Shown one piece after another: positions 51,827 to 61,621 of a stretch of DNA of 64,000 bases. This DNA is from Gemmatimonadota bacterium. Lineage in GTDB: Bacteria > Gemmatimonadota > Gemmatimonadetes > Longimicrobiales > Gaopeijiaceae. The position numbers were made by a program, and so were the translations under genes. A model generated the notes under the pieces. The model made no database searches and was not told where the DNA came from. It worked only from the letters and a program-made list of their open reading frames with translations. The stretch spans positions 1 through 64,000 of the forward strand of contig JADFNK010000006.1 of the NCBI GenBank assembly GCA_022563405.1, in the 5' to 3' direction. Position 1 is the first letter of the stretch, and every line of letters begins with the position of its first letter.

Positions 51827-51961
51827 CGGTTCCAGGACTTTTTTTTCTTGGAAGCCGCTGTAATTTGCGCATATCTTTGGACATTCGTGGCGTAGTTGAC
51901 GCAGATCGCGGAAAAGGCCTGATCCTCCTGGCTCCTCCCGCGGCGTTCGAGGCCCCCCCAT

Positions 51962-53449
51962 ATGAACTCAGCCGAGCCGAGCCCCGCCGCCCCGCTTGCC
52001 GAGCGCTACCGGGCGCTACTCGAACTGGGAAACGCATTCCTCGGCAGCTCGAGTTCGTACGAACTGTACCAAGCGATCTACGCCGAATGCGCCAAGATGG
52101 TCGAACTCGAAGGGTTCTTGCTCTCCCTTTACGATGATCAACGTGATGTCGCCACTGTCGTCTTCAGTATGGACGATGGCAGAGAAAGCGAGCCAGGGCT
52201 CACGTATCGTGGCTCCGACAGTGAAGCCCTTCGCACCGGCACCCCCACAGCCATCGCGGACCAGACCGACGTCAGCGCGGTACTGTTCCCCGGGGACGTG
52301 CAATCGGGCGCCGTGCGCTCGACCCTCTCCCTCCCCCTTCTCTGCGAGAACCGCGTGATCGGCGTTCTCACCGTATACACATCACGCGCCGACGCATATG
52401 AAACCTCCGACCTCGAGCTGTTGGGGGGAATGGCCGATCTCGCGGCCATAACACTGGAGAACATGCGTCGTGTCGAAGAGTCGCAGCGGCGGTCCCGCGA
52501 GGCGGAAAGACTCGAGGAGATCGGCCGTGTCTTGAGCAGTTCCCTCGACTTCGAGGAAGTCCTGGAGAGGGTCTCCCACGCGGCGATGGACCTCCTCGAG
52601 GTCGACGGTGCGGGCGTTTGGACGTACGAAGACGGGTGTGCGACCGTAAGAACCTCCGTAGGGGAGGCCCCGGTTCCCGTCGGAACCACGGTCACGGTCC
52701 CGGACGCCGTCGCCGAGATGCTGTTGACGCAGGCCAAGCCGCTTTGGATCGAAGACGTCGCCGCCGATGCAGACCTTCCGGACATCGTCAGGAGTTACTT
52801 CCAGACGGGGAGCGCAATCCTGACGCCGATCGTTGTGGGGGACCGCGTCGTCGGCGCGCTCTCGGCCCGATGCAACCAGGTGAGGCGGTTCACCGAGTAC
52901 GATGTGCGAATGTTGGGCCGGCTGGCCGGACAAGCTTCCGTCGCCCTGAATAACGCCGAGCTGCACGCCAGCATCCAGGCGCTTTCCCTGACCGACGCAC
53001 TGACTGGGTTACCCAACCGCCGGCATCTTCAACTCCATCTCGAACGAGAAATCGGCGCGGCTCAGCGTGGTCGAAAACTGGCCCTCGTCCTGCTCGATCT
53101 GGACTCGTTCAAACACTACAATGACACCCTCGGACACGTGGTCGGGGATCAGATCCTGAAGGCATTCGGGGAGGTTCTCCTCCAGGAGAACCGGGCGATG
53201 AATTTGGTCGCGCGATACGGCGGGGACGAGTTCGTCGCCGTCCTATCCGAGGGCGATGAGCGGGGCGCACAAGGCTACCTTGCGCGGCTCCACGCGGGCA
53301 TCAAAGCACACCGCTTCTTGGCGTCTCACGGAGTCACGGTGAGCTCCGGCATAGCGGAGTTCGATTCCGACCAGACCGTGGGGTTCGAAGAACTCATCCA
53401 GGCCGCCGACCGGCGCATGTACGAGAACAAGGCCGCCAAACGTCGCTAG
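51962..53449 (+). CDS. GAF-domain diguanylate cyclase
   Basis: Two GAF-like regions then DALTGLPNRRHLQLHLEREI...ARYGGDEFVAVL. Confidence 0.9.
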   Translation: MNSAEPSPAAPLAERYRALLELGNAFLGSSSSYELYQAIYAECAKMVELEGFLLSLYDDQRDVATVVFSMDDGRESEPGLTYRGSDSEALRTGTPTAIADQTDVSAVLFPGDVQSGAVRSTLSLPLLCENRVIGVLTVYTSRADAYETSDLELLGGMADLAAITLENMRRVEESQRRSREAERLEEIGRVLSSSLDFEEVLERVSHAAMDLLEVDGAGVWTYEDGCATVRTSVGEAPVPVGTTVTVPDAVAEMLLTQAKPLWIEDVAADADLPDIVRSYFQTGSAILTPIVVGDRVVGALSARCNQVRRFTEYDVRMLGRLAGQASVALNNAELHASIQALSLTDALTGLPNRRHLQLHLEREIGAAQRGRKLALVLLDLDSFKHYNDTLGHVVGDQILKAFGEVLLQENRAMNLVARYGGDEFVAVLSEGDERGAQGYLARLHAGIKAHRFLASHGVTVSSGIAEFDSDQTVGFEELIQAADRRMYENKAAKRR

Positions 53450-53450
53450 A

Positions 53451-54770
53451 TCACTCGTACGGCATCCCCGAAGCAGCCATCTCCGCCTCGAAGGTCTCCG
53501 GATCCACCATGGGCTGCCACACCTGGATGAGCGGAAAGGTGGAAAGGAACCACCGGACGGCGAACAGGAAGATCCCCAGGAACATGAGCGCCACGAGCAG
53601 CTCCGTACCACCCAACGTCGGCGTGTCGGGACTACGGATCGACGGCGCCACCATGAGGTGTTTTTCCAACCACAACCCTGAGAGCAGCACGATCGCGATC
53701 GACCTCAGGATCAGGGGACTCATCTTCGGTTTCCGGCCGAGCAGGCCCGCGAACGGAACCACGAAGCACATCACGATCAAAGCGGCGGACCACTTACCCC
53801 AGGGTTCTTCAGCCCGGTGGATGATCCAAATCTGCTCCCAAGGGAGTTTCCCGTACCAGATGACCAGGTACTGGGCGAAAAACAGGTAGGCCCAGAACAC
53901 GGAGAAGGCGAAAGTGAGCTTACCGAGGTCATGCATTTGCTGGCGACCCATCGCCTTGTCGAGCAAGTTGTCCCCCCTCTTCAGGAAGGTCACCGCAACC
54001 GCCGTGGCCGCGATGCCGCTCCAGAAGGCGCCCATGAAGAACCAGGGGCCCATCATCGTGGAGTACCAGTGGGGTTCGAGCGACATGACCCAATCGTACG
54101 AGAGTATGCTCATCATGAGCGCGTATATGATCACGAACGCCGGAGCGAGACGTGTCATGCGCCGGTAGGAAACGACCTCCTCCACCTCCTGACCAAGCCA
54201 TCCCCGCGAGAGAAGCTCGCGCCACCACTCCCGGCCGCGGTCCGCATCGGCGTGCCCCCCGGTCAAGCCCATATCGGGTCTGAGCGCCAGGTACGCGAAG
54301 TAGAGCGACACCCCGAACAGGAGGAGCACCCCGATCACGTTCCTCAACAAGAGGAACGTCATGTTGAGATAGGGAGCCTTTTTTGCGAGGATCGGATCGA
54401 GGATCGGATCCTGGGCCATCTCAGCGACCCAGGGAAAATACGCCTCGCCGAGCCCGAGCATCGGCAGAAACAGCACGAACGAAATCGGAAGGAAGGCCAC
54501 GAACGCCAGACTCACCCGGCGGACCGACCAGTTCCACTTCGCCTTCGTGATCCACGTCACCACGGTGAGCAGTACCGCGCCCATGGCGATGTTGGTGAAG
54601 AACAGCCAGTTCGAGACGTACGACTGCCAGGCCCTATCGGGGTCGACAGACCGTGCGTACAAGAAACCCGCAAGGCCGACCACGAACATCCCGAGGAATA
54701 CCCTGTCCCACTTCTTGGAGCGTGGCAGATACTGGATGGGAATCTCGGAGGGGACGTGAATATGGCTCAT
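53451..54770 (-). CDS. actF: Alternative Complex III subunit ActF
   Basis: Polytopic; WVMSLEPHWYSTMMGPWFFMGAFWSG, quinol:cytochrome c oxidoreductase-like. Confidence 0.85.
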   Translation of the reverse strand: MSHIHVPSEIPIQYLPRSKKWDRVFLGMFVVGLAGFLYARSVDPDRAWQSYVSNWLFFTNIAMGAVLLTVVTWITKAKWNWSVRRVSLAFVAFLPISFVLFLPMLGLGEAYFPWVAEMAQDPILDPILAKKAPYLNMTFLLLRNVIGVLLLFGVSLYFAYLALRPDMGLTGGHADADRGREWWRELLSRGWLGQEVEEVVSYRRMTRLAPAFVIIYALMMSILSYDWVMSLEPHWYSTMMGPWFFMGAFWSGIAATAVAVTFLKRGDNLLDKAMGRQQMHDLGKLTFAFSVFWAYLFFAQYLVIWYGKLPWEQIWIIHRAEEPWGKWSAALIVMCFVVPFAGLLGRKPKMSPLILRSIAIVLLSGLWLEKHLMVAPSIRSPDTPTLGGTELLVALMFLGIFLFAVRWFLSTFPLIQVWQPMVDPETFEAEMAASGMPYE

Positions 54771-54774
54771 TGGC

Positions 54775-55389
54775 CTACTGCGCCCCCGCACCCGCCGGCG
54801 TATTACCGGCCTGGTCCTGCAGCACGCGTATATAGTTCACGATGTTCCAGCGGTCGAAGTGGCTGATCTGGTGTCCGTACGGAGGCATGAGGCCACGGCC
54901 CACGCGCATGATCCCGTAGATGTGGCCGTCGCTGAACCCCGCCACGCCCGGACCGGACAGGTTGAACCCTACCAGGAGCGGAATCCACTGGGTCATGTTG
55001 GCCTCAGCACCCACTCCCGCCAACCCGTGGCATATCGCACAATATCGGTCGAAGAGCACCTCGCCGCGCTCGAGCGACGCCGGATCGGACGGGACCGGAT
55101 TGGGCAGGTTCTGCACCACGGGGCTGAGGAGGTCCGCCTGCGTGATCGGGGCCGGCATGAAACCCAGCTCCGGCTGCCCGGTGTTCAGGATGCCCGGTCC
55201 AGCGGTGATGTTTCCGGCCGCGAAGGGCACACTGTTTTCGGGCGGCGCGATCGTGTTCTCATACGGGTCGAACGACCTCGAATCGCGCATGTGGCGTCCG
55301 AAGATAGCCGCCGTCACGTCGTCCAGCGGTGTACACGCCCCCGAGGCCATGAGCAACACGCCGACGCACGCCATCCGGACGAGGCTCAC
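54775..55389 (-). CDS. actE: Alternative Complex III mono-heme cytochrome c, ActE
   Basis: Lipobox ASGAC; RYCAICHGLAGVG heme motif; MPPYGHQISHFDRWNIVNYIR. Confidence 0.88.
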   Translation of the reverse strand: MSLVRMACVGVLLMASGACTPLDDVTAAIFGRHMRDSRSFDPYENTIAPPENSVPFAAGNITAGPGILNTGQPELGFMPAPITQADLLSPVVQNLPNPVPSDPASLERGEVLFDRYCAICHGLAGVGAEANMTQWIPLLVGFNLSGPGVAGFSDGHIYGIMRVGRGLMPPYGHQISHFDRWNIVNYIRVLQDQAGNTPAGAGAQ

Positions 55390-56771
55390 TGGTCACCCCC
55401 TGGCCCACCGGCGCCCGCAGGTCGCATCCTCGTCGGTAGCACTTCCTTGAGCTCGGCGATAGCTACCGGAGGGAGCAGCCGCGTGAAGAGCAGGAACCAG
55501 AATCCGAACCAAGCGAAGCTCCCCACCACGATACCCATCTCCACGATGGATGGCCGATAGAGTCCCCACGCGAATGGCTCGTACTCGTGGTGCAGCGACG
55601 TGACGATGATCACGTACCGCTCGAACCACATGCCGATGTTGACGAAAATCGAGATCGTAAACAGCGCGGGAATCGAGTGCCGCACTCTCTTGAACCAGAG
55701 CATGACGGGCACCATGCCGTTGCAGACGAGCATGATCCAAGTGGCCCACCAGTAATGGCCGAAGAGGCGCTCCCAGAAAGCGGCCCGCTCCACCTCTTCA
55801 CCACTGTACCACGCCATGAAGAACTCTGAGAGGTAGGCGTAAAAGACGATCAACGACGTCATCAAACAGAGCTTCGCCATGGCGTCGTAGTGCTTGTTCG
55901 TCAGGAGCGCTTCGAGACCAAACGCCTTCCTGAGTGGCACCGTCAGCGTGATCACCATCGCCACGCCCGAGAAGATGGCCCCGGCCACGAAGTAAGGAGC
56001 GAAAATCGTGGCGTGCCAGCCGGGCACGATGGTCACGGCGAAGTCCCAGGACACCACCGAGTGGACCGAGAGGACCAGAGGCGTCGCCAGCGCCGCCAGG
56101 AAAATGTACGCCTTCCCGAAGTGGTGCCACTCGCGGTCCGTGCCGCGCCAACCGAGCGAGATGACCTTGTAGAACTTCTTCCGCAAGCCCGTGGCGGCGT
56201 CCCGCGCAGCCGCCAGATCGGGAATGGTACCCAGGTAGAAGAAGACCGCCGAGACCGTGAAGTAGGTGGTCACGGCAAAGACGTCCCAGACCAACGGCGA
56301 GCGGAAGTTGGGCCACAGAAAGCGGCTGTTCGGATACGGCATCAGCCAATATCCGTGCCACACGCGTCCCATGTGGATGAGCGGGAAAAGCCCAGCGGTC
56401 ATGACAGCGAACACCGTCATGGCCTCGGCGGCGCGGTAGATGGACTGGCGCCACGGTGCGCGGAACAGAAAGAGGATCGCGGAAATCAGCGTCCCCGAGT
56501 GAGCGATTCCTACCCAGAAGACGAAGGTCGTGATGTAGGCGCCCCAGCCCACGGGGCTGTTGAGCCCGGTGACGCCGATCCCGAACCAGAGCTGAACGCC
56601 CCACGAGACCGCCAAGAGCCCGATCCCGGCGATCGACAGCGCCAGGAGCGCCCACCAGCCCCGGCCGGGACGGCCGAGGGGCCTGAGAACCGCGCGGTTG
56701 ACCTCCTCGAGGGACTGGATGTCCGGGTGGGGGACCGCCCCGCGCAGCACTTCGGTGGTGGGATTCATCAA
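55386..56771 (-). CDS. actC: NrfD/PsrC-like membrane subunit ActC
   Basis: Polytopic; VFWVGIAHSGTLISAILFLFRAPWRQSIYRAAEAMTVFAV. Confidence 0.9.
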   Translation of the reverse strand: MMNPTTEVLRGAVPHPDIQSLEEVNRAVLRPLGRPGRGWWALLALSIAGIGLLAVSWGVQLWFGIGVTGLNSPVGWGAYITTFVFWVGIAHSGTLISAILFLFRAPWRQSIYRAAEAMTVFAVMTAGLFPLIHMGRVWHGYWLMPYPNSRFLWPNFRSPLVWDVFAVTTYFTVSAVFFYLGTIPDLAAARDAATGLRKKFYKVISLGWRGTDREWHHFGKAYIFLAALATPLVLSVHSVVSWDFAVTIVPGWHATIFAPYFVAGAIFSGVAMVITLTVPLRKAFGLEALLTNKHYDAMAKLCLMTSLIVFYAYLSEFFMAWYSGEEVERAAFWERLFGHYWWATWIMLVCNGMVPVMLWFKRVRHSIPALFTISIFVNIGMWFERYVIIVTSLHHEYEPFAWGLYRPSIVEMGIVVGSFAWFGFWFLLFTRLLPPVAIAELKEVLPTRMRPAGAGGPGGDQ

Positions 56772-59700
56772 TGCTGCCCGGAATCCACTTCGTGGAACGT
56801 CACCTTCTTCAAGTAGCTCACCGCCGGTTGCGTATTGATCAGTTCGTCCAGGACGCGGTACGCCCGCTCGTCGCGTGAGGCCTGCGCCACCCGCGAATCC
56901 GAGTCACGGATGTTGCCGAACACGATCGCTTCGGCCGGGCAACTCTGCTGACACGCCGGAATGATCTCGCCGTCCGCGATGGTGGTTCCCGCCACCGCGG
57001 CCCGGTCCTGGTGCTTCCGAATGCGATGGATGCAGAAGGAGCACTTCTCCATGACCCCGTTCTCTCGGACGGTCACGTCGGGATTGAACTGCCAGTTGAG
57101 CGGCTCCGGAACGTGGCCCAGACCCTCGCGCACCGGCTCCTCGTCCGTGAAGGAATACCAGTTGAAAACGCGGACCTTGTACGGGCAGTTGTTCGCACAA
57201 TAACGCGTCCCCACGCAGCGGTTGTAGACCTGCGTGTTGATCCCGTCAGGCGTGTGATACGTGGCGAAGACCGGACATACGGGCTCGCAGGGGGCGTTCC
57301 CACAGTGCTGACAAATCATCGGTAGGAACCGCACGTCCACCGGCCCCGCATGGCTCGCTTCCACCACCTCGTAGTAGCGCTCCAACCGGATCCACATCAT
57401 ATCACGGCCCATGGTGACCTGGCCCTCGCCAACCCAGGGCACATTGTTCTCGGCCTGACAAGCCGTCACACAAGCACTGCAGCCCGTGCACTTGTCCAGG
57501 TCGATGGCCATCGCCCACCGGGGCTCGTTTTCATCCCCGTACTCGCCGTAGCGAGCACCCTCGAGCGGGAAGGCCTCGGGGCGACCGTCGGTCTCGACCG
57601 GCACGAAGCCTCCGACCCCCTGCAGTTCCTTCAGCGGACCGTGGTCACCCTCCTCGTCGCCGGCACCCTCGGCACCGAGGTCCGCGAGCGCGATGGCCGG
57701 AGTGATGGGCCGATCGCTCTGCGAGTCCGACCCGGCGATCGACGCGAGTCGGTGCCGGGCGCCCGTCGGCGTGACGTCCACCTTGGTCACGAAGTGCACC
57801 AATCCGCCCGAGAGGGCTTCGGCCTCGCTCGGGAGAAGGTCTAGAGCGTTGACACCGTTTCCGTCGGCAAAACGACCTGCATCAGTGTGTCCTCCGCCCA
57901 TAGCCAAGGCGATCACGTCTTCGCGGATACCGGGGTAGATCCAAACAGGTGCCTCCACCGACCCGTACGGTGTCGACAGCTCGACCACATCTCCGTTGCG
58001 AACGCCGAGGGCCTCCGCCCGGTCCGGATGAATTTCGACCCAGGAATGCCACGTGATCTTGCTGACTGGATCCGGCAATTCCTGAAGCCAGGTCCGATTG
58101 GCATTCAGAGCGCCGTCGCCGAATCGAGAGGAGGGGTAGACCATCAGATGCAGATCCCCCTCCCCATCGAACTCCGGAGGATCGAACGCTATGAGCCGAT
58201 CGGGCTGACGAAGTGTTGTCGAAGAACCGGACGGCGTCGTCCCGACCTGCGCCACCCCCACTCGAAGCGACTCGCGCCAGAAGGCATCGGCGTCGTCCGC
58301 CCCCGCCGAGGCTGCGAGATCGGCCCAGCGGCCGCGTAGATATTCGTAGAATGTCTGCACCCCCAGATCCTGTCCCATCTGGGTCGCAACAGAGAGAAGT
58401 ACGTCGCCGGTTTCCTTCGAATCGAAATGGGGAACCGGGCGCATGGTCGGCTGCCGTAGCGTCCACTGACCGGGGCGGGAGGAGGTGTCGCCCCACGCCT
58501 CGAGGAAATGCCGATCCGGAAGGATCAGATCCGCCACGGCGGCCGTCTCGTCCATCGCGGACGCGAACGACACCTTGAAGGGAACGCTGCCAAACGCCTC
58601 CCGGAAACCGGACGAGGCGGGCAAGGCATAAGCGGGATTACTTCCGTGAACGAGCACCGCGCCCACGTCACCTCCGCGCATCGCCTCGATGGCCTCCTGC
58701 ATCGGAGCGAAGCCAGCCGACGGCGCGTCGAGCTGGGGAGCGTCGTAGTGGACCGTGCGTCCCACGTTGCCAGCGACGGCATTCAAGATCGCCACCGCGA
58801 CGTTGGCCGCCGTCGCGCCGCGATGCAGCCCGGCAATACCCGGGCCCAACGCCAGGCTCGGGCCCTCCGCGAACCGCTCAGCGAGCTCGCGGATGCTCGC
58901 GGCTTCGACTCCCGTGATGCTCGCGACGTTCTCGGGGTTGTAAGCGGCCACGATATTGCGGTAGGGCCCCGCGTTGGGTCCCCCGCCCACAACATTCGCC
59001 ATCGCGAGGGCAACGAGAGCCTCGGTCCCCGGCTGGATCGGCAGCCACTCGTCGGCGTTTTGTCCGGTCAGGGAGAGGCGGGACCCCACAAACGTGAAGT
59101 GGCCCTTACGGCCCTCCTCGTCCACGCCGCTCATGCGCGCGAATCCCCGTCCGTCTCGAACCGGCGAAAGCCAACTCTCCAGGAAGTCCGCGCCGAACGA
59201 TACCAGGAAGCGGGCCTCCTCCAGATCGTACCAAGGAACCACATCCCGTCCGAAGACGATCCGACTCGCCTCGCGGAGGGGTGCCTCGGCGAGGGGGTCG
59301 TACCGGACAACTTGCCCGCCAGTCGCGCCAGCAAAGTCGGACATCAAGCCCGTCAGGGAAGTCCCGACCGATCCCGTAAGCAGGTAGTACCCGCCCGCAT
59401 CAGCCAGGCGCTCCGCGACCATCCCCTCTGCGTCCTCCCATGAAATGGGCTGCAGCTCCTGACCCTGCCGGAGCATCGGACCCGTAAAACGATCCGGGTT
59501 GTAGAGCGCTTGGAGACTCGAGTGGCCACGCGAGCAAAGCGATCCTCGCGACACAGGATGTTCGGGGTTGCCCTCGACCTTCACGACACGCCCCTCCCGC
59601 GTGCGCACCCACATGCCGCACCCGGCATCGCACTCTCCACACACGGTCGTGTACCACGTCGCCACGCCCGGCGTGATCTCCTCCGGGGCCGTTACGTACG

Positions 59701-59806
59701 GCATGAGCTTCTCGACCTTGTCGGTCGAGCAGCCCAACACACCGACCCCCGCACCGCTGGCGCCGACGACCTTCAGGAAGTCACGTCTCTTCAGTCCGTC
59801 GCTCAT
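56768..59806 (-). CDS. actB: ActB: molybdopterin-oxidoreductase-like/Fe-S fusion subunit with Tat signal
   Basis: RRDFLKVVGASGAG Tat motif; CTGCSACVTACQAENNVPWVG; CQHCGNAPCEPVCP; CSFCIHRI. Confidence 0.93.
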   Translation of the reverse strand: MSDGLKRRDFLKVVGASGAGVGVLGCSTDKVEKLMPYVTAPEEITPGVATWYTTVCGECDAGCGMWVRTREGRVVKVEGNPEHPVSRGSLCSRGHSSLQALYNPDRFTGPMLRQGQELQPISWEDAEGMVAERLADAGGYYLLTGSVGTSLTGLMSDFAGATGGQVVRYDPLAEAPLREASRIVFGRDVVPWYDLEEARFLVSFGADFLESWLSPVRDGRGFARMSGVDEEGRKGHFTFVGSRLSLTGQNADEWLPIQPGTEALVALAMANVVGGGPNAGPYRNIVAAYNPENVASITGVEAASIRELAERFAEGPSLALGPGIAGLHRGATAANVAVAILNAVAGNVGRTVHYDAPQLDAPSAGFAPMQEAIEAMRGGDVGAVLVHGSNPAYALPASSGFREAFGSVPFKVSFASAMDETAAVADLILPDRHFLEAWGDTSSRPGQWTLRQPTMRPVPHFDSKETGDVLLSVATQMGQDLGVQTFYEYLRGRWADLAASAGADDADAFWRESLRVGVAQVGTTPSGSSTTLRQPDRLIAFDPPEFDGEGDLHLMVYPSSRFGDGALNANRTWLQELPDPVSKITWHSWVEIHPDRAEALGVRNGDVVELSTPYGSVEAPVWIYPGIREDVIALAMGGGHTDAGRFADGNGVNALDLLPSEAEALSGGLVHFVTKVDVTPTGARHRLASIAGSDSQSDRPITPAIALADLGAEGAGDEEGDHGPLKELQGVGGFVPVETDGRPEAFPLEGARYGEYGDENEPRWAMAIDLDKCTGCSACVTACQAENNVPWVGEGQVTMGRDMMWIRLERYYEVVEASHAGPVDVRFLPMICQHCGNAPCEPVCPVFATYHTPDGINTQVYNRCVGTRYCANNCPYKVRVFNWYSFTDEEPVREGLGHVPEPLNWQFNPDVTVRENGVMEKCSFCIHRIRKHQDRAAVAGTTIADGEIIPACQQSCPAEAIVFGNIRDSDSRVAQASRDERAYRVLDELINTQPAVSYLKKVTFHEVDSGQH

Positions 59807-59825
59807 AATCAGTTGGCTTCCAAGA

Positions 59826-60377
59826 TCAATAGTGGCAGACGGCACAGTCCCGAGAGGCGCCGCGCTCCATGTGGCAACTGACACACCAGCCCATCCCAAG
59901 AGGCTGGTTGACCTCCTCGATAACCGTCATTTCCTGGACCTCCCCATGGCAGGTCGCGCAGTCGATTTCGGCGGCGATGTGCCGCATGTGGGGAAAATGG
60001 ACGTGGTCCGCGACCTTGTAGATCCGAACCCAGGGAATCGGCTCCTGCCTCTCCCAGTAACCGCGGACGTTATCGATTTCCGCCTGCTGCCGTTCATCGG
60101 TCCCGCGGATGATCTGGTGGCACCCCCAGCAGGTCGCGACCGGTGGGATGCCGGCATCGACTGACCGCTCTGCCGAGAAGTGGCAGTACTGGCAGTCGAT
60201 TTGATCCTGACCGGCGTGAATGGTATGGGGGAAGGCGATCGGCTGGACCCTGCTGTCCTCACCGCCCGTGACCGCCGCACCACTCTCCTGCGCTTCTACG
60301 AACGATGCCTGTACGAACGCCGTTGAAACCAGGAGTGTGAGAGCGACGACGGATGCACGGATCCATCGCTTCGTCAT
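59826..60377 (-). CDS. actA: Multiheme cytochrome c ActA (five CXXCH)
   Basis: CQYCH, CWGCH, CATCH, CVSCH, CAVCH. Confidence 0.9.
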   Translation of the reverse strand: MTKRWIRASVVALTLLVSTAFVQASFVEAQESGAAVTGGEDSRVQPIAFPHTIHAGQDQIDCQYCHFSAERSVDAGIPPVATCWGCHQIIRGTDERQQAEIDNVRGYWERQEPIPWVRIYKVADHVHFPHMRHIAAEIDCATCHGEVQEMTVIEEVNQPLGMGWCVSCHMERGASRDCAVCHY

Positions 60378-60610
60378 ATGCCCTGCCGCGCGGATGGGAG
60401 TGGGTGGGTGTGAGATTTTGTCGGTGTCGATCGGCCGGAAGTTATGTGAGCCTCCAGAGGGTGTCAACGCTGCCGCACGCTCATAAAAACGTGCCTACAG
60501 TCTACAAAAACGGTGTATATATAAGAACCTTTTGAGAACCTTTCCTTCGTACCCGGGTTTTACTTTCCCCGCCCTCGGCGAGCCTTCCAAAGGTCGGATG
60601 GATATTAACT

Positions 60611-61585
60611 TTGACTGATACCGCAACCGTCACCGACATCCCACGATCGCTCGACCTGCTCGACAGCCTGATCGCCGAGGTCGAACGGGTCTTCCACGGC
60701 AAGGAAGATGTCGTACGTCTGGCGGTCGCGGCCCTCCTCGCCCGCGGCCATATTCTCTTCGAGGACGTCCCCGGGGTAGGGAAAACCACGCTGGCTCGGG
60801 CCCTCGGGACCGCTCTTGGTCTCTCGTTCCGCCGCATCCAATTTACGAGCGACCTCCTCCCGTCCGACGTGCTGGGTGTATCGATCTTCAACCCCCGCAC
60901 CTCGGAGTTCGAGATCAGGCTCGGGCCGATCTTCACGAATCTCCTCCTTGCCGACGAGATCAACCGGGCGCCCCCGCGGACGCAAAGTGGCCTTCTTCAG
61001 GCCATGCAGGAGGGGGAGGTCAGCTTGGACGACGAGACGTTCCAACTGCCACAGCCCTTCATGGTGATGGCGACGCAGAACCCCCTGGAACACCACGGCA
61101 CCTATCCGCTTCCCGAGAGCCAGGTCGATCGTTTTCTCATGCGGCTGACGATCGGATATCCGGGTGAAAGCGCCGAGCGACGGATTCTCCTGGAATCCAC
61201 TAGAGACGATCCCTGGGAACGTCGCATCAAGGCCGTCCTCGAGCCGGAGCAGGTTTTGGGGTTGCAGAAAGAAGTGTCACGAATCGAGGTAGACGATTCC
61301 CTCGTCGGCTACATCATGGACATCGTACAGAGAACCCGGGTCGATCCCCGGCTTCAGATGGGCGTGAGCCCTCGCGGCGCCATCGGGTTGTTGGGTGCAT
61401 CCCGGGCCTATGCTCTCCTCAGCGGGCGAAATTTTCTGGTACCGAGCGACGTGCAGAGGCTCGCCATGCCGTGTTTGGCCCATCGAATTCTTCCGGTGGG
61501 CGCGAGCGCGGCCAGCCACGAAGCACATGAAGAAGCCGGAGCAATCGTGCGGGACATTCTCGAGGACATCCCGGTCCCGGTTTAG
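60611..61585 (+). CDS. MoxR family AAA ATPase (TTG start)
   Basis: GHILFEDVPGVGKTTLARALG, LLADEINRAPPRTQSGLLQAMQEG, ATQNPLEHHGTYPLPESQVDRF. Confidence 0.93.
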   Translation: MTDTATVTDIPRSLDLLDSLIAEVERVFHGKEDVVRLAVAALLARGHILFEDVPGVGKTTLARALGTALGLSFRRIQFTSDLLPSDVLGVSIFNPRTSEFEIRLGPIFTNLLLADEINRAPPRTQSGLLQAMQEGEVSLDDETFQLPQPFMVMATQNPLEHHGTYPLPESQVDRFLMRLTIGYPGESAERRILLESTRDDPWERRIKAVLEPEQVLGLQKEVSRIEVDDSLVGYIMDIVQRTRVDPRLQMGVSPRGAIGLLGASRAYALLSGRNFLVPSDVQRLAMPCLAHRILPVGASAASHEAHEEAGAIVRDILEDIPVPV

Positions 61586-61621
61586 GTCGGGTCCGGGTCT
61601 AAGGCCAGAAGGCCTCCTGGG

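Noticed and set aside
51839-51846. T8 tract after trmJ as terminator or slippage site
   Set aside because: No stable GC-rich stem directly upstream; intergenic homopolymer alone is weak evidence.
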